Assembly (NCBI GenBank): GCA_945874855.1
Contig: CAMCIP010000124.1
Span: 1-6,872, forward strand
Length of the DNA stretch: 6,872 nt
Origin: Brevundimonas vancanneytii
GTDB taxonomy: Bacteria > Pseudomonadota > Alphaproteobacteria > Caulobacterales > Caulobacteraceae
Direction of reading: 5' to 3'
Below, one piece after another: positions 5,860-6,872 of the stretch (the stretch's first letter is position 1; every line of letters starts with the position of its first letter). The notes beneath the pieces were generated by a model. It was not told the DNA's origin. It did no database searches and worked only from the letters and a program-made list of their open reading frames with translations. The translations under genes were made by a program, and so were the position numbers.

Positions 5860-6359
5860 TGCACGTGGTGACGCAGGAGAACGCCCCGGCCGCGTGGGAC
5901 GCGGTTCGGGACATCCTGCTGATGTATCAGGGCATCGCGGCCGACGGTGCCATCCTGCACAACGCCGACTGGCCGATTCGCTTCGATCCGCTGACCTACA
6001 TCGATGCCGTGCAGGCGCCGGACGCCTACTACCTTGACTTCGACCTACTCCGGACCGGGGCGGCACTGGTCTTGGTCTCCCGCTATCTTTCGGCTTGGTC
6101 GGAGGAGCGTGGCGTCGATGCCTGGACGGACACTGAGCGCTACGCGGAGGCCGTGACGACCGGGCGGCTTCGCCATCTGCCCGACATTGAGGCCGTACTC
6201 GTCGAACACCTATCGGGGCGCCACGCCGCCACGACCGACCCTTGGTGTGACGAGGTCGCGGTTGAACTGTGCCAGCGCATCGTCCGGCCCTACTTCGCAC
6301 GCTTGGCCGAAGGCGGGGAAAGCGGCCGGGGCCCGGCGGACTGGATCACCCTGACTTGA
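5859..6359 (+). CDS. Hypothetical protein coupled to gcdH
   Basis: 166-residue protein that I do not recognise. The start ATG shares a base with the gcdH stop (TGATG), so it is probably translated by re-initiation on the gcdH message; a longer in-frame reading from 5640 runs inside gcdH and gives Arg/His-rich nonsense typical of a shadow frame. The sequence looks like a soluble, mostly helical, acidic protein rich in aromatic residues: ADWPIRFDPLTYIDAV (37-51), PDAYYLDFDLLRTGAAL (54-70), SRYLSAWSEERGVDAW (74-89), and a C-terminal helix ELCQRIVRPYFARLAEGG (136-153). No signal peptide, membrane segment or metal-binding motif is evident; two Cys (130, 138) are isolated. Position suggests a link with glutaryl-CoA metabolism, but codon use looks a little less GC-biased than gcdH, so it may be a later arrival. 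Confidence 0.7.
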   Translation: MHVVTQENAPAAWDAVRDILLMYQGIAADGAILHNADWPIRFDPLTYIDAVQAPDAYYLDFDLLRTGAALVLVSRYLSAWSEERGVDAWTDTERYAEAVTTGRLRHLPDIEAVLVEHLSGRHAATTDPWCDEVAVELCQRIVRPYFARLAEGGESGRGPADWITLT

Positions 6360-6413
6360 AGGTTGAGACGCTGGAGGGGTGAGGGGGCATTTGGCCGTGG
6401 CGAAGGGGTTCAT

Positions 6414-6450
6414 CACCAAGGGCACCAAGGATGCACCAAGGACACCAAGG
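6414..6450 (+). repeat. Left array of CACCAAGG units flanking the GxxExxY gene
   Basis: Four exact copies of CACCAAGG begin at 6414, 6423, 6434 and 6443, giving spacing 9, 11, 9. The inner half, with one base on each side (6433-6451), is a perfect 19-bp inverted match to 6840-6858 beyond the gene. The ATG at 6431 of the gene sits between the second and third copies. The 54 bases from the previous stop (6360-6413) hold nothing I can name. Confidence 0.92.
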
Positions 6451-6838
6451 GACCGGGGTTGTGTCGGACGAGGTGGATCGCATCGGGCGCACTGTCGTCG
6501 ATGCTGCGCTCACGGTGCATCGCGCCCTGGGGCCGGGTCTGCTGGAGTCGGTCTATGAGGCGTGTCTCGCCGAGGAGCTCCGACAACGGGGACTCACCGT
6601 CGAGCGGCAGGTCGGAGTGCCGGTCACCTATGGCGACGTCAGCATCGACGTCGGCTTTCGGCTGGACCTCCTGATAGAACGGCAGGTGGTGGTGGAGGTC
6701 AAATCGATCGACGCCTTGGCGTCGATCCATGTCGCCCAGCTTATCACCTACCTCCGCTTCTCCCGCGTCCGACTCGGTTACCTCATCAATTTCAACTCCG
6801 TCCTGATCAAGAACGGCATCCGCCGCTTGGTCGTCTGA
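6431..6838 (+). CDS. GxxExxY protein, PD-(D/E)XK nuclease superfamily
   Basis: 135 residues from ATG 6431, or 125 from GTG 6461 (MSDEVDRIGR), which fits the usual family N-terminus better; the first ten residues from 6431 (MHQGHQGTGV) are translated repeat. The name motif is Gly36-x-x-Glu39-x-x-Tyr42 in GPGLLESVYE. The nuclease-type core follows: Asp79 in FRLDLLIE and Glu89-Val-Lys91 in VVVEVKSID, the D...ExK signature, then Gln103 in HVAQLITYLRF and the conserved end GYLINFNSVLIKNGIRRLV. The family is assigned to the PD-(D/E)XK superfamily (PDDEXK_3), but to my knowledge no cellular substrate is established. It is complete and undamaged. AAGGG at 6418-6422, part of the repeat, lies 8 bases before ATG 6431. 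It has less extreme codon bias than gcdH, with codons such as ATA and TTA-like A/T-rich stretches, and may be horizontally acquired. Numbering is from 6431. Confidence 0.9.
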   Translation: MHQGHQGTGVVSDEVDRIGRTVVDAALTVHRALGPGLLESVYEACLAEELRQRGLTVERQVGVPVTYGDVSIDVGFRLDLLIERQVVVEVKSIDALASIHVAQLITYLRFSRVRLGYLINFNSVLIKNGIRRLVV

Positions 6839-6840
6839 GC

Positions 6841-6872
6841 CCTTGGTGTCCTTGGTGCCCTCTTGGTGTCCT
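6841..6872 (-). repeat. Right array of the repeat, inverted, running off the window
   Basis: On the plus strand CCTTGGTG occurs at 6841 and 6850, a one-mismatch copy TCTTGGTG at 6861, and the first three bases of a fourth at 6870-6872. Spacing is 9, 11, 9, matching the left array. It starts 2 bases after the gene's stop codon (6836-6838). The arrays could pair in single-stranded DNA or RNA, the gene lying in the loop, and the right array may act as a terminator-like structure only together with the left one. Confidence 0.88.

Larger units (their letters stand above)
6414..6872. other. Candidate repeat-bounded GxxExxY cassette (right edge beyond window)
   Basis: One PD-(D/E)XK-fold gene framed by inverted CACCAAGG arrays of matching unit spacing. 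No transposase or integrase and no target-site duplication can be seen, the right end being cut off, so a mobile element is inferred only. An alternative is a repeat family the protein acts on or that marks an insertion hotspot. Confidence 0.5.

Noticed and set aside
4585..6300. 571-codon open frame on the minus strand opposite gcdH
   Set aside because: Translation is low-complexity, Arg/Gly/Ala/His-rich and matches no family; gcdH on the plus strand is certain. Long antisense frames are expected at this GC content.
6414..6872. CRISPR array
   Set aside because: Units are 8 bases with 1-3 base linkers and inverted across a gene; there are no unique spacers.
6414..6872. Insertion sequence with terminal inverted repeats
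   Set aside because: The only gene is a GxxExxY protein, not a transposase, and no flanking target duplication can be seen; kept as a candidate cassette only.

Overview
This window is GC-rich, densely packed chromosomal DNA from an alphaproteobacterium, most likely Caulobacteraceae (Brevundimonas or Caulobacter type). The assignment rests on the gene repertoire (SucB, a FLDHP-containing DUF6356-like protein, a divergent gcdG/gcdH locus), strong G/C bias at third codon positions, and promoter-like sites resembling the Caulobacter housekeeping consensus. Genus is an inference. No tRNA, rRNA, CRISPR array, transposase or integrase was found.

Left part (1-2420, plus strand): the 3' end of sucB (E2 of 2-oxoglutarate dehydrogenase, cut by the window edge); a small protein with a DUF2007-like N-terminus and one C-terminal membrane helix; a VapB/VapC toxin-antitoxin pair with a palindromic operator-like promoter; and a second DUF2007-like protein with a C-terminal membrane helix, whose ribosome binding site lies inside the end of vapC. 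Two proteins of the same architecture thus bracket a toxin-antitoxin module.

Middle part (2401-4563, minus strand): a DUF6356-like small protein, then a tightly overlapping three-gene unit: Phd/YefM-type antitoxin, PIN-domain toxin, and a class III CoA-transferase. Both junctions are 4-nt ATGA overlaps, so a metabolic enzyme appears translationally coupled to a toxin. The CoA-transferase gene ends tail-to-tail with the left operon, overlapping it by 20 bp.

Right part (4669-6359, plus strand): gcdH, a clear glutaryl-CoA dehydrogenase, followed with a TGATG junction by an unrecognised 166-residue protein. The CoA-transferase probably makes glutaryl-CoA, which GcdH oxidatively decarboxylates to crotonyl-CoA (lysine/glutarate catabolism).

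Right end (6414-6872): the most unusual structure in the window. A GxxExxY protein (PD-(D/E)XK nuclease superfamily) is flanked by inverted arrays of an 8-base unit, CACCAAGG on the left and CCTTGGTG on the right, with the same 9-11-9 unit spacing on both sides and a perfect 19-bp inverted repeat. The candidate start codon and Shine-Dalgarno sequence are made of repeat sequence. This looks like a compact repeat-bounded nuclease-fold cassette; the right array runs off the window.
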